This document shows, in pieces, positions 50,936 through 62,744 of a stretch of 64,000 nucleotides of DNA (position 1 is the first letter of the stretch; each line of letters begins with the position of its first letter). The translations under genes were made by a program, and so were the position numbers. Below the pieces are notes generated by a model. It made no database searches. It was not told the DNA's origin and saw only the letters and a list, made by a program, of their open reading frames with translations. Source of the DNA: Saccharina japonica (Eukaryota; Sar; Phaeophyceae; Laminariales; Laminariaceae); contig MEHQ01003104.1 in NCBI GenBank assembly GCA_008828725.1, forward strand, positions 1 to 64,000, written 5' to 3'.

Positions 50936-51013
50936 TGCCTTGCCTTGTAGGGGCGGTGGCTTATTTTTTTAATTCCCTCACATGGAGAGCTCATTTTCTC
51001 ACCCCCAGCATGA

Positions 51014-51200
51014 CTTGTGTGTGTTCTTCACATTAAACCGTCCTTTTTACCCGTCGACATCCAGCACACCCAGTGTCTGTGCCGATTCTTCATCCTAGAG
51101 AGGTACCAGTTATTATGTGGTCACTAAACTACGACACAGAGATACTACGTTTCAGTAAGCAGAGCAGACAATGCAATGCCATATACGACCACAGGCACGA
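51014..51200 (+). repeat. L1 3' part
   Basis: TGTGTGTTCTTCACATTAAA, CGTCCTTTTTACCCGTCGAC, ATCCAGCACACCCAGTGTCT, GAGGTACCAGTTATTATGTG, CTAAACTACGACACAGAGAT, AGTAAGCAGAGCAGACAATG. Confidence 0.7.
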
Positions 51201-51602
51201 CCTACCCTGCTAGCAATCCAGATGCGTGAAAGAGGTAAAATAAATAAAAGAAAAAGCGAAAAGGAAAAGGAAAAAGGAAAAAAAAAAAAAGGAGACAAAC
51301 ATTAATAAATACCTGGTAGCAGACAAACAAACAAACATAAACAAAACAAACAAAAAACAAAGGAAGTGTCGTACTTCCCCCGGAGATGTGACAAGACAAA
51401 ATAAAAGAAGAAAAACAACACAACAACGACGTAAACAGAGGAAGACTGAGAACGAAAGGAAATTGTAGACAACCCGAAGCACACCAAAAACACCCTCCAG
51501 GCAACCGAGGCAGGTTTTGTACCGGTACGTAGTACATGCAGACAGGGTCTACCAACTAGTCGGTCTGGTACCTTGCTACACTTTCTGCCGTCTCCTTCCT
51601 GA

Positions 51603-51660
51603 AGGGGGGGGGGGGGGGGGGGGGGGGGGGGGGCTCGTAGGAAAACCGCGGCTGACGAAA
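51603..51660. repeat. Poly-G linker with 28-bp tag
   Basis: About 30 G (51,604-51,633) followed by CTCGTAGGAAAACCGCGGCT and GACGAAA. This is the same end sequence as unit A at 45,133 and 55,393, here without the rest of unit A. Confidence 0.85.
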
Positions 51661-52247
51661 TCAGGATGGAGACGGCAGAAAGTGTAGCAAGGTACCAGAC
51701 CGACTAGTTGGTAGACCCTGTCTGCATGTACTACGTACCGGTACAAAACCTGCCTCGGTTGCCTGGAGGGTGTTTTTGGTGTGCTTCGGGTTGTCTACAA
51801 TTTCCTTTCGTTCTCAGTCTTCCTCTGTTTACGTCGTTGTTGTGTTGTTTTTCTTCTTTTATTTTGTCTTGGCACATCTCCGGGGGAAGTACGACACTTC
51901 CTTTGTTTTTTGTTTGTTTTGTTTATGTTTGTTTGTTTGTCTGCTACCAGGTATTTATTAATGTTTGTCTCCTTTTTTTTTCCTTTTTCCTTTTCCTTTT
52001 CGCTTTTTCTTTTATTTCTTTTACCTCTTTCACGCATCTGGATTGCTAGCAGGGTAGGTCGTGCCTGTGGTCGTATATGGCATTGCATTGTCTGCTCTGC
52101 TTACTGAAACGTAGTATCTCTGTGTCGTAGTTTAGTGACCACATAATAACTGGTACCTCTGTAGGATGAAGAATCGGCACACGGACACTGGGTGTGCTGG
52201 ATGTCGACGGGTAGAAAGGAAGGTTTAATGTGAAGAAACACACACAC
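51661..52247 (+). repeat. First 587 bp of unit B, forward, diverged
   Basis: Direct repeat of 55,394-55,980 with a few substitutions (TCAGGATGG for TCAGGAAGG; CTTGGCACATC for CTTGTCACATC) and a shorter T run. It includes an L1 3' part (reverse) at about 52,078-52,245. It stops at a CACACACAC tract and jumps into the middle of an M1 element of unit A. Confidence 0.8.
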
Positions 52248-53113
52248 CTTTAGAGAAAAATAAGAAAATCGGGAGTCGTCATATTGTAAGTAATGTAGAA
52301 AGCACCCTCTCTCGAATAAGAAATCCAGCCTGGATCAGATTTCCTGTTTCTTTATTAGGTGTGTCCTGTATTGTACCCGTGCTTTTGGGCCCTCACGGCT
52401 CCTCGCAGGCGTTTTTGACAACGCTAACGTTACCACCGCTGTTTCGGTGGTGGCTTTCTCGGCCGATCTGAGAAAGGGGTTGATAAGTCGATAGTGGTCA
52501 GCCTCGACTATACTGCTAAGAGTTGAGGTCCACGGATTCGAGCCTCTGTACGTACGCGTATGTATGGAGTTTCACACTCTCAAAAACGTCACCACCACCA
52601 GCTGTCGAGAGAGCGCCTGCTATATAGCGTGGATAGAGACAAGACACATTTCGGCGCGAGCCGACGAGGGAAGAAAGTTATGAACCCTTGCCGCCATTAT
52701 AAAACGTAACAAAATACGTCGCACATACTTCGTGTATACCCTCGTAGCTGTAAATAATTTGAAGAATACTCTTAAATAAAAACCTATGATACACACCCCG
52801 TGGAACGCGCAACCTATACATGAGTTTTGAGGATTTTTTCGATCTTCAAGCTTTACTGCTTTTTTTTTTTTTTCCTTGTTTCTTGCTTTTTTTTCCCCCC
52901 CCATATATTTACACCGCCATGGTATACAACAGTAGTATACGATACAATTCATGTAAGCATACATAGTCTATATGCCGTAAACACGCGAGATTATTTCACA
53001 TTGGTTGTACGAACTGCGGCAGTCGCGGACATCGAACCTGGGTTTTGTTTTGTTTGGCTTGGGGAAAATAGAGTTTCTCCATCCGGAAAACTCCGATTCA
53101 CTGACGCGTACTG

Positions 53114-53399
53114 TGTGCAGGTTGCACCTGCAAAAGTTTTTGTGCAGGATGCTGGTTTTGATGTGGAGGCTGGCCTTTTGGGCCGCATGTTTTTTTTTTC
53201 GGAAAAACGCCATCAAAACACGCGGCGGAGCCGCGTGGCTGCCCCTGCCGACCTCGTGCTCCCCACGGGGTTGGGGTTCGGGTTAGGGTTAGGGTTATGG
53301 TTAGGGGTTTGTCTGGGGTTGGCTTGGTCTGGGTCGACGGGCAAGGATGAAATTGCTACACACAGCCTGCACAAAAACTTTTGCAGGTGCAACCTGCAC
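53114..53399. mobile_element. M7 element, second copy
   Basis: Same 34-bp inverted ends and telomere-like core (GGGTTAGGGTTAGGGTTATG) as 42,851-43,136. Confidence 0.6.
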
Positions 53400-53576
53400 A
53401 TAACGCACGCCCGATTCACTATATTATTTTTGCATTAGGTGCACAACAACGTTGGGCGTCTTTGTTATCAAAATACTATATTGAAAAAAATATCATCTGT
53501 TTAATTAATTACCGCCAGAAAACCGTTTTTTTTTCCTATAGGTAACGAAATCGCTAGGTACCTCTAGCGACAACTG

Positions 53577-53840
53577 CTGAGAGCGCCTGCTGCAGCAGCG
53601 TGGGTAAAAGCGCAATTCGATGCGAGTCGACGAGGGAAACAAGGGATGAAGTCTTCTCGCACTAAAAAAAAGCAAGGCACGAACCGAACCGTAGTGGGTG
53701 GGGGGGGGGGGAGGGACAGGAGCCTAATTTGTGACTCCGGGTCTGAGTCACGACTACAGGAAGGAGAGAGAGTGAAAATAAGGACGAAGGTAATGAATGA
53801 GGCGGAAAAAAGAAGAAGAAAAAAAAAAAAAGAGAGTACG
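53577..53840 (+). repeat. S1 SINE, diverged subtype, second copy
   Basis: Duplicate of 43,316-43,578; AGCAGCGTGGGTAAAAGCGC, a shorter G run interrupted by A, and TAATTTGTGACTCCGGGTCT. Confidence 0.65.
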
Positions 53841-53854
53841 TAGCTCTTATATAT

Positions 53855-54130
53855 GTGTGTGTGTTCTTCACGTCAAACTGTCCTTTCTACCCGTCGACAT
53901 CCAGCACACCCAGTCAGTGTCCGTGGCGGTTCTTCATCCTACGAGAGGTACCAATTATGTGGTCACGAAACTACGACACAGCAGCAGAGATACTACGCTG
54001 TATAATAGTTTGTGACAGAAGTGTTTTGTCTCTCTATAGAATGAATACTCACAACGGACACTGGATAGGGAGGGTCTCCCTGGCCCGCAGGTGCTGAACG
54101 TCCATGGGTAGAAAGGCCGGCTTAATGAGA
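53855..54130. repeat. L1 3' part with inverted half, second copy
   Basis: Duplicate of 43,595-43,870; here CATCCAGCACACCC without the extra CATC unit. Confidence 0.55.
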
Positions 54131-56228
54131 ACAACAAACCGCCCTGTATGGGTTACATTTCCGAGCAGAGTTTCTCCAAAAAAACAGGGGAGGAAGACAA
54201 AACGGAACTGCCCCTTTTTTTCTTCTTCTTTTCTCATCCCATCTACCAGGTATGTACGAGTACCACTCTGTCCAGAAATATAAGAACCGTTATTATTGAA
54301 TATTTATGTATAAACGGTGCTTATGTTTCTGGATAGTGATATGTATTTTCTTGAGTCTTTTTTTTTTGCCCGATTTCTCCCAGCTCGTACCCTCCCTCTT
54401 TCGACACACATAGCCGGCACTCCTCCCTCCCGACTCATTATACAGGGTCGGTGCATACCTTCTTTCATCTTTGTCGCAAAAAATCAGCTTTGTTATTTTC
54501 CTCTTCGACTCGCGTCGGATTTTGTGTATATATACTTCGGATGTACATACACAACACACGACAAAAAAAGACAGCAATCCGTGTGCCCACTTTTTAAGAC
54601 CAACCGGGTCTGTATCAAGGCCACATAGTAGAGATAAGAACAGGCAAATCGGATTGTCACCCAAAAAACATATACACTTGGAAATAGTGTAGGGTGATGT
54701 TGGTCTTAAACGTTGGTCATAACTGTTTATCATATATAAGTCGCACAACGTGTCTGATGTGTCTGATCGTGCCAATACATATATACGTACGTACGTGTGA
54801 TTTGTGGAACTGGAAAATGCGGCGGGATTTTGGTTTTCACCCAAACGCACCCACCCGGTGCACGAGTTGGCCCATTAAATGGTGAGACGTGGAAGTGTGG
54901 AGGGCGTAAGCTTTATTTTTACCTATCCGCCGGAGGATACAAAAAAAACAAAAAAAGACAAGACCATATTATTAGAGGTTATATATTATACCAATGTTTC
55001 TGGCGTTGTCACGGCGTGGTCTTGAAAAACGGTTACACCACTGTATATACGAGCAGGCGTTTTCTGCAGTCATGTTTTTGGGCGAGAAAAAAAAGCCTCC
55101 TTATTACGCTGGGGGCTCGAACTCGCGAAATCGATTTTTTTTGTTCTTCTCCGAGCTCTTTTCTCTCGACAATGTTCAGAGAGACTGGGGGGTACCAACA
55201 GATAATTTCAGCACCTCATCAGGCAAAAAAAAAAACGATTCCCAAATCCTCCTCTCTTTTCGTGTCTTCCGTGTTTGGCACGAAGATGAATCGGAATTGA
55301 GTAGGAAGCGCCACACATCCGTTGTCTGGGTGGCGCCCAAGCGAATGGGGGGGGGGTGGGGGGGGGCTCGTAGGAAAACCGCGGCTGACGAAATCAGGAA
55401 GGAGACGGCAGAAAGTGTAGCAAGGTACCAGACCGACTAGTTGGTAGACCCTGTCTGCATGTACTACGTACCGGTACAAAACCTGCCTCGGTTGCCTGGA
55501 GGGTGTTTTTGGTGTGCTTCGGGTTGTCTACAATTTCCTTTCGTTCTCAGTCTTCCTCTGTTTACGTCGTTGTTGTGTTGTTTTTCTTCTTTTATTTTGT
55601 CTTGTCACATCTCCGGGGGAAGTACGACACTTCCTTTGTTTTTTGTTTGTTTTGTTTATGTTTGTTTGTTTGTCTGCTACCAGGTATTTATTAATGTTTG
55701 TCTCCTTTTTTTTTTTTTCCTTTTTCCTTTTCCTTTTCGCTTTTTCTTTTATTTATTTTACCTCTTTCACGCATCTGGATTGCTAGCAGGGTAGGTCGTG
55801 CCTGTGGTCGTATATGGCATTGCATTGTCTGCTCTGCTTACTGAAACGTAGTATCTCTGTGTCGTAGTTTAGTGACCACATAATAACTGGTACCTCTCTA
55901 GGATGAAGAATCGGCACAGACACTGGGTGTGCTGGATGTCGACGGGTAAAAAGGACGGTTTAATGTGAAGAACACACACAAGTCATGCTGGGGGTGAGAA
56001 AATGAGCTCTCCATGTGAGGGAATTAAAAAAATAAGCCACCGCCCCTACAAGGCAAGGCATTGCTCATACGGTATACAAGGTACCTGGTATATAGAATAT
56101 GCCACCCTGTCCCAAAATATAAGTACCGCTTGTATATTAACATTCAACACTATCGGTCCCTATATTATGGCACATCGTGGTATATAAGAAACTCTACAGT
56201 AGTACCATTATTTATGGAACATGGTATG

Positions 56229-56572
56229 TACTAATGTGAGGGTATTACCTGCTGAGCTATAGGGGTAAAATATCGATCAATGACCCAGCCCAGGGTAATC
56301 CTTATAACCCCCCCCCCCCTCTGAACGGCGGGATATTTGGGACGTCGGTACCGTATACGGCCGTACGTTGACTTACCCGCTTCTTTTCGATACCTGGGGA
56401 ACCAGGGAGATATGTTCTTTAGGGACGCACGCGCAAGCGTTTCTATAAAAGAAACCTTCGAAGTGAGATTCGAACCCGTGTCCCCGACGACGCCAAATGT
56501 GAGGGTATTACCTGCTGAGCTATAGGGGTAAAAGATCGATCAATTACCCAGCCCAGGGTAATCCTTATAACA
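56229..56572 (-). mobile_element. T1 element, mirror copy
   Basis: Inverse of 50,424-50,766, same A-box, B-box and terminal direct repeats. Confidence 0.65.
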
Positions 56573-57050
56573 CTAAACTGTAGTGCGGTTATTTATGGAA
56601 CATGGTGGTATATACTAGACTAGTTGTAGTTCTATCAATACTGCACTACTGCCGCGAGTGTAGGTAGGCCGTATATTATACCACCCGGGTGATACGATAG
56701 CACACCACCCTGGGGCTAATTTCCGAGCCGAATTTCTCCCAACACTTGGGGGGGGGGGGTACTCATTAGCCGCATGTCGTGCATGGCCCTACCGTAGTCG
56801 TATGACCATAGACCCTCGCATCCCTACAATTGCCGGGACGGAGCATGTCGGGTTTTCACCGACCAGGCAGACATTGCCAGCACCAAGCGCGAGGCGCCGT
56901 GAGGTGTTGGGCGAGTCGCATGAAGGGCGAGCTGCATCCTGCTAAGAACCGCTTGTGAGGCGGACTTGCATATGGAGGGGGGGGACACGCACAACGAAAG
57001 CGGTAGCGGTAGCTTTGGGAATATATCGTCGAGATATATAGACACTATTA

Positions 57051-57234
57051 CCGTAGGGGTCCCCCAATAAGGCGGTGGTGTGCCACACCAGAGCAATATA
57101 ACCGCCTTGTAGAGGGAAGCCGCCTTATTCATTTCAGGTTATGAGTGCGGTTCCCCAGTCGCGCCAAGCGATTTTGACCGCCTTATATCGGGATACCGCC
57201 TTATTCAGACCGCTTTGTTGGGGGACCCACACTG
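57051..57234. mobile_element. M2 MITE, mirror copy
   Basis: Inverse of 49,761-49,944, TA flanks conserved. Confidence 0.7.
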
Positions 57235-57741
57235 TAATAGTACACGCCTCGCTTGGCGTTTGCACTCTCCCTCTGCCGTCCAAGAAACCAACTTGGAAAT
57301 TAGAAATTAGTCCGAGGGGGGAGGGGGGTTGTCTTATCTTACAGCAGTACGCGTAGTGTCACCCGTGTTGTGGTACTGCTACCGACCGCTGACCACCTTG
57401 TCGCCAGAGAGTATGGTTGCACCAAGCATTCCTGAACAAGGCGACAGCAGTACGCGTAGTGTCACCCGTGTTGTGGTACTGCTACCGACCGCTGACCACC
57501 TTGTCGCCAGAGAGTATGGTTGCACCAAGCATTCCTGAACAAGGCCGGCCGAAAGCCAGCACAACCTCCAAACTAGTCATCAAACCATTGTTGACAGCTG
57601 CTTTTTTTTTTTGTCTCACATGAACTAAATCTCTGAAACAATTGAGACCGCCGTGGTTGCGAGACGGGCGACAGGTATATCACACCATTAATGGTGCGCG
57701 CACACATCAAAAGGTGCTGCTTCAACAGGTGTGATAATACA

Positions 57742-57915
57742 GCCGCAGTACAGGACACCTATTAATAATAAGAAACAGGAACTCTGGCCCAGGCTGGGTT
57801 TCTTATTTGAGAAAGGGTGCTTTCTCCACTAATTTCAAGAGAACGACTCTCGAATTTATTATTTTCCTCTAAATCTCAGCCTGGATTTCTTATTACTAGG
57901 TGTCCTGTACTGCTG
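57742..57915. mobile_element. M1 MITE, mirror copy
   Basis: Inverse of 49,080-49,253. Confidence 0.7.
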
Positions 57916-60589
57916 TACGTAACACGAACAATTATGTATATACAAAACGGAAGCCAAGTCTATACCATAACACGGTGGCACGGCAGCAGCAGCAGCAGAA
58001 GCTGTGCAGAAGCTGTGCATTGCCTGACCTCCTTACTACATTATAACCAGAATACACGCACGATGTACATATGTATCATCTCCCGTTGTGTCGTCATATA
58101 ACTTGTGACCACAGAGCTCGTAAATAATCAGCACGGACAACATCGTCAAATGTTGCTGGATGTTGTGTTCCTTCACATTATTAACTCGTTCTTTCTACCC
58201 ATCGATATCCAGCACACCCGGTGTCCGCGTGCTGCATGTGTGTGTGTGTTCTTCACATTAAACCTTCCTTTCTACCCGTCGACATCCAGCACACCCAGTG
58301 TCCGTGCCGATTCTTCATCCTAAAAAAGGTACCAGTTCTTTCTGTGGTCACAAAACTACGACACAGAGATACTACGCTCAGTGCAGTAAGCAGGGCAAAC
58401 AATGACATGCCATATCGACGGGTATGACCCCATACAAAATACAAAAAACGGTATAATGTGATCAACACACACATGAACATCGGCTCGGGAACATCTTGGG
58501 GATGTGCGGGGCGGGGTGTTCTCTTTTGCCTTGTTACATACTCCTCGTGCAAATCGGCTGCATGCATCAAGCGCCTGGCGTGTGTATGCAAAATCCGACG
58601 CGAGTCGACCACGGAAGAACGACGAGGGAACAAAGTGCTGCTGTGCCCTTCTCGTCATAAAAATGAAAGGCATGCATGCACCACCGTGCGCAGTGGGGAG
58701 GGGGGGGGGAGAAGAGCCTGCTTTTGTCACCTCGGATCTGAGTCACGACTATCAATACAAACTGTAGGAGGGAGGGAGAAAAAAAAAGGCTACGTACGAA
58801 GATAATGAATAGGAAGGAAAAAAAAAAAACGTAAAAAAGCGGTGGTCGAGTCAAGTGTCTGGTGCCGTCGAGCTTCTGCCGTTACGGGGACACCTCTGCT
58901 TGGTTTGTACATTTCTTACCACCTCCAGTTTCTGGTTCCTGGTACCAGATGACGCGAGGTCGTCTGTCGTCTGTCCAACGCTACGGGAAATGTCGATGAT
59001 ATACAGCAGCAGCAGAAGTAGTCGCAGGGTAGGCTGCGTACGGCAACGACGTTGGTCGTGCTGAAACAAACACCCATCGCAGAGTGATAACAATACGTAG
59101 GAACAAAACAAAAATGAGCGATAGATACGTACGTGCAACCTATTTTGTATATATAATAATATGTAAACTCTGTTCGTATACTCGTCGTACTCCGTGTGAA
59201 CTCGATGCATATACGCCTCTATTAATAGCGGCTTGGCGGACGCGCTGCATTGGGGATGCTCGATACTTTCCTCGTTTTCTTTTTTCATAGTCTCTCTCTG
59301 ACCAGAGAAGAGGAACAACTTGTACCAGAGGGGGATCTATCTCTCTACATAGTATAGGACGAGGAATCCCTGGTAGGCACGGACACTGGGGGGGTTGGCC
59401 AAGGGCGCTCGTCAGGACAGCACCAGCATGGGGGTGCTGGTTGGCACAAACACTCCTCCTGGGGCTGCCGTCATTTGGCAGAAAATACCCTTTCCGGTTC
59501 ATGCACACACAAAGTGAAAACTGAAGACAACATCCCACGAAAAGAAACGAGGCGTTTTAGTCTACTATTAATAGTAGTGTAAATTGTTACGTACGCTCAA
59601 GAAGCCAAACACGCACACACTTTTTTCACTTTCATGTATATATTTATATGCGTCTCACAACAGCCGTCGACGACCAAGTGACCACACCATATTCTTATTT
59701 AAACCGGTCATGGTAGTCTATCTGGGATGACGAATCAGAAAGAGGGGAGCCGGGGAGGGTGTACGTACTGGTTTTGGGCAGGGAAAAACCGAAAACACCA
59801 CACACTCCTGTCTCCAAAAAAGGGCGGTCTGTTTTGCGTAAAAACGTACGAAAAACGACGCATACTGGTGTGCTTGCAGCTAACTACTCCTCCTATTCAT
59901 ATATATAATATGACATACAGAGAGCGTACATATATTATATTAAAATAGGCATGATCCATGTTCATGAGCATCAACATATATATATATATATTCAAAAAAA
60001 TAATATATACGGGAACCCCCGCGATCGCCTATCGGGCATATCGGCGAGAGCGGACATCGGCACATGAATGAACCATTAAATACCTGTGAAACATGCCACA
60101 CGACTTTTATCAAGATAGTCTTCAACGCTCGTATGATATATTATACGTGCAAGAGTAGCATCTTCCGATATGGCACATCGGCAAAACAAACAAGTCCATC
60201 CGAACGCGGGAACAAAAGCCGCCTGAGAAAATATTGTGAGGCGATTCGCTGCCACGCGTTTCCGCGCTATCGCCTGTGGGATTTTGCTTGTGATGATGTC
60301 CCGCGAGCGGTGGTACTTGCTTGGGTCTATACGAGTAGAGCTGCCGCCGTATATTATTATATGCCAGTAGACCGCCCGTGTACCGTAGGCCAGGCGCGGT
60401 TCAGCATTTTGCTCTGTCTGGTGCTGGGCATGCTGGCTGGCATGCCGGCAACAAATAGTCATAATGTGTCATATCGGCGTATCACATATATATATATATA
60501 TATCGTATATGACTTGTATTATAGTATGATACGTACTTGCATAATACCAGAGGTACATTTTCATACGACCAGGGACAACAGTCAGTATT

Positions 60590-60706
60590 TAATATTACGG
60601 AGGACCATAGTAAATAGGACCAAATGTTCGTAAAAAAAGGGAAACATGTAGGTTTTTGTCTTGACCGTAGGTCTTATTTACTAGTGTTTACTATAGTCCC
60701 CCGTAA
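60590..60706. mobile_element. M6 MITE, mirror copy
   Basis: Inverse of 46,289-46,405. Confidence 0.65.
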
Positions 60707-60778
60707 TAGTATTAATAGCATACACGTACTTTACGTATACTGGTACTGCCTACCTGTCTGTGTAATAGTTACGTAGTA

Positions 60779-61270
60779 AGCAAAATTCGACGAAAGTTGA
60801 CGAGGGAAGAGAAAGTGCTGAAATCTTCTCGCGATAAAAACCAAGGCGAGAACCGTAGTGGGGGAGGAGGGAGAGGAGCCTACTTTGTGACCCCGGATCT
60901 GAGTTACGACTACGTAGTAGCCGGTCGCCCCGGTGGGCTAGCAGGTAACCACGAAGCCTGTAAGCGTCAAAAAAGCGAGTTCGAGCCACGCCGAGTGCAT
61001 GCTCTTAGGCACTTCTTCTCGCAAAAAAAATATCTTGACTAGCAGAAAGCGCGAGAGCGTGAGTTAGCCTGCAAAATTCGATGAAAGTTGACGAGCGTTG
61101 GGAAGGCTGAACCCTCTGCGCGATAAACATGAAGGCAAGAACCGTAATGGGGGAGGAGGGAGAGGAGCCTACTTTGTTACCCCGGATCTGAGTTACGACT
61201 AGGGAGGAAGAGACGGAAGTGCGAAGATAATAAATGGGATGGGAAAAAAAAAAAAAAAAAAAAAAAAAAA
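60779..61270 (+). repeat. Two S1 SINEs in series, mirror copy
   Basis: 60,779-60,914 is a body, then 60,917-61,270 a full S1 with head GGTCGCCCCGGTGGGCTAGC, B-box-like GAGTTCGAGCC and a 26-A tail after AAATGGGATGGG. Confidence 0.7.
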
Positions 61271-61860
61271 GTGGCATCGCATTGTCTGCTCTGCTTACTG
61301 CACTGAGCGTAGTATCCCTGTGTCGTAGTTTTGTGACCACAGAACTGGTACCTTTTCAGGATGAAGAATCGGCACGGACACTGGTGTGCTGGATGTCGAC
61401 GGGTAGAAAGGAAGGTTTAATGTGAAGAACACACACACAGGGAGGGAGAAAGACGGAAGTGCGAAGATAATGAATGGGATGGGAAAAAAAAAAAAATGGA
61501 TATTTACCGGTGACTAACTATGTCCATGGACGACGTATATCGGTATATGATACCAGGTATTATATTATTAATATGTAATATTTAATATTAATATTTAATA
61601 GTTTACTTCCTTCTTTCTTCCTGCCTCATTTTCAACTTTTGTTGACTTCTAGGGGGGATGTTTATGTTCGCCTGGCAGATGGAGTCATGCTGCCGTTTTG
61701 CGTCTTTTATTTCCGTGCATTCGAAAAAAAAAGAGAAAAACACATCACGTAATATCAATTGCGTAATATATTATAGCGGGAGTGCTTTTTCTTGTGGATA
61801 CTATTAAAAATTAAAGTGATATTAATAGTTATATATAATATGTATATATACAATGTTTGG

Positions 61861-62100
61861 GCTTTGGGTCGGTTGGCTGAGGCGGGAAGGTGAAGTGAAA
61901 GGGAAGGCGAAGTGAGCCAACTATTCATGACTCCGACGCCTTTTTTTTAATTATTTACTTCATAAGAAAAAAAAAGCACGGTTTGCGAGCCACGAATAAA
62001 CGCGCCATTCCAGACACAAAACGAGTACACACACAGAACTCCGCGCAATACTCACTACCAGGTATATAGATACGAAAGTAGCCCAAGCATGGACCTCTAG
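61861..62100. other. Unassigned, right flank of unit B
   Basis: GGGCTTTGGGTCGGTTGGCT, GAAGGTGAAGTGAAAGGGAA and AT-rich sequence. No counterpart elsewhere in the window, so this is the likely natural flank of unit B. Confidence 0.35.
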
Positions 62101-62278
62101 CAGTACAGGACACCTATTAATTATAATAAACAGGCTAATAAAAAAGCTAGGCTCAAATTTAGAGGACAATAAGAAATTCGAGATTCGTTATATTGAATTT
62201 AGTGCAGAAAGCACCCTTTCTCCAACAAGAAATCCAGCCTGGCTTAGCTTTCCTGGTTCTTAGTAGATGTCCTGTACT
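62101..62278. mobile_element. M1 pogo-like MITE
   Basis: TAGCAGTACAGGACACCTAT on the left, TAGATGTCCTGTACTACTG on the right. Inner AAAAAAGCTAGGCTCAAATT and AATCCAGCCTGGCTTAGCTT; AGAAAGCACCCTTTCTCC centre. A GTT microsatellite follows. Confidence 0.7.
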
Positions 62279-62740
62279 ACTGTTGTTGTTGTTGTTGTAC
62301 CCGGTAGTGAACACCGTAGTGAATGAATACCAGGTATTAAATAGTACAACAATCAATAACCTCAACTACTATATATGCCGGGTATGTAGTTACCACCACC
62401 TGGAATCGAGACACGCAACGATAATCATCGAACATTGTTTTACTTCGTACATGTATACATGCATACACTGTATATACGCCACCATTATATATACTTGTTT
62501 TGTATGGTCAACGATATACTTCACAAAAAAAAAAAAAAAAGACGGCAGCTGTGGGAGATTGAGGATTTCGTCGAAACTCCTTTTCTGCAAGCTGTGAGCG
62601 ATATTTCGACACCTAAATCATGCCTCCTTGGTGGAAACCAAGTAAAGTCTTGAACTACCGGTGTAGGATTAATTAATTGATTTCAAAGCAATTCAAGTCA
62701 TTATATACCTGGTATATGAATATATACGCCGAGGGAACCC
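62279..62740. other. Unassigned, AT-rich; inverted U1 end
   Basis: 62,520-62,590 is a reversed U1 end: 17-A run, GCAGCTGTGGGAGATTGAGG, ATTTCGTCGAAAC. Four ACCAGGTA or TACCTGGT sites lie between 62,055 and 62,715. No gene. Confidence 0.4.
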
Positions 62741-62744
62741 GCAA

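Larger units (their letters stand above)
45135..51602 (-). repeat. Unit B, inverted copy (6.47 kb)
   Basis: Reverse complement of 55,394-61,860; position pairs sum to 106,995 in the outer part and 106,996 in the inner part. The only length difference I located is one base in a C/G run at about 50,237 versus 56,750. It contains S1, L1, M1, M2, M6, T1, G1 and a 103-bp tandem duplication. Such identity is far beyond that between the A copies. Confidence 0.9.
52248..55393 (+). repeat. Unit A, second copy
   Basis: Direct repeat of 41,984-45,133 with the same inner elements: M1 remnant (52,248-52,378), M7 (53,114-53,399), S1 (53,577-53,840), L1 palindrome (53,855-54,130), old S1 (54,235-54,545) and the poly-G end (55,348-55,366, interrupted by one T). 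Changes relative to the first copy are spread along the unit, with frequent homopolymer differences. Confidence 0.85.
55394..61860 (+). repeat. Unit B, forward copy (6.47 kb)
   Basis: Reverse complement of 45,135-51,602. Its inner elements mirror those listed there: L1 (55,803-55,981), T1 (56,229-56,572), G1 (56,746-56,978), M2 (57,051-57,234), 103-bp tandem (57,340-57,544), M1 (57,742-57,915), L1 pair (58,090-58,392), S1 (58,575-58,840), M6 (60,590-60,706), S1 pair (60,779-61,270), L1 plus S1 tail (61,271-61,498). It joins unique sequence at 61,861, while the other copy joins an N. Confidence 0.9.

Noticed and set aside
51202-51555. 117-codon Phe/Leu-rich frame occurring three times
   Set aside because: Pyrimidine-rich sequence inside duplicated unit B; three copies come from duplication, and reading frames change at T-run length differences.
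52827-53438. 203-codon plus-strand frame in unit A
   Set aside because: The homologous frame in the other unit A copy (42,563) is shifted by a one-base homopolymer change and ends differently; it also spans the M7 element.
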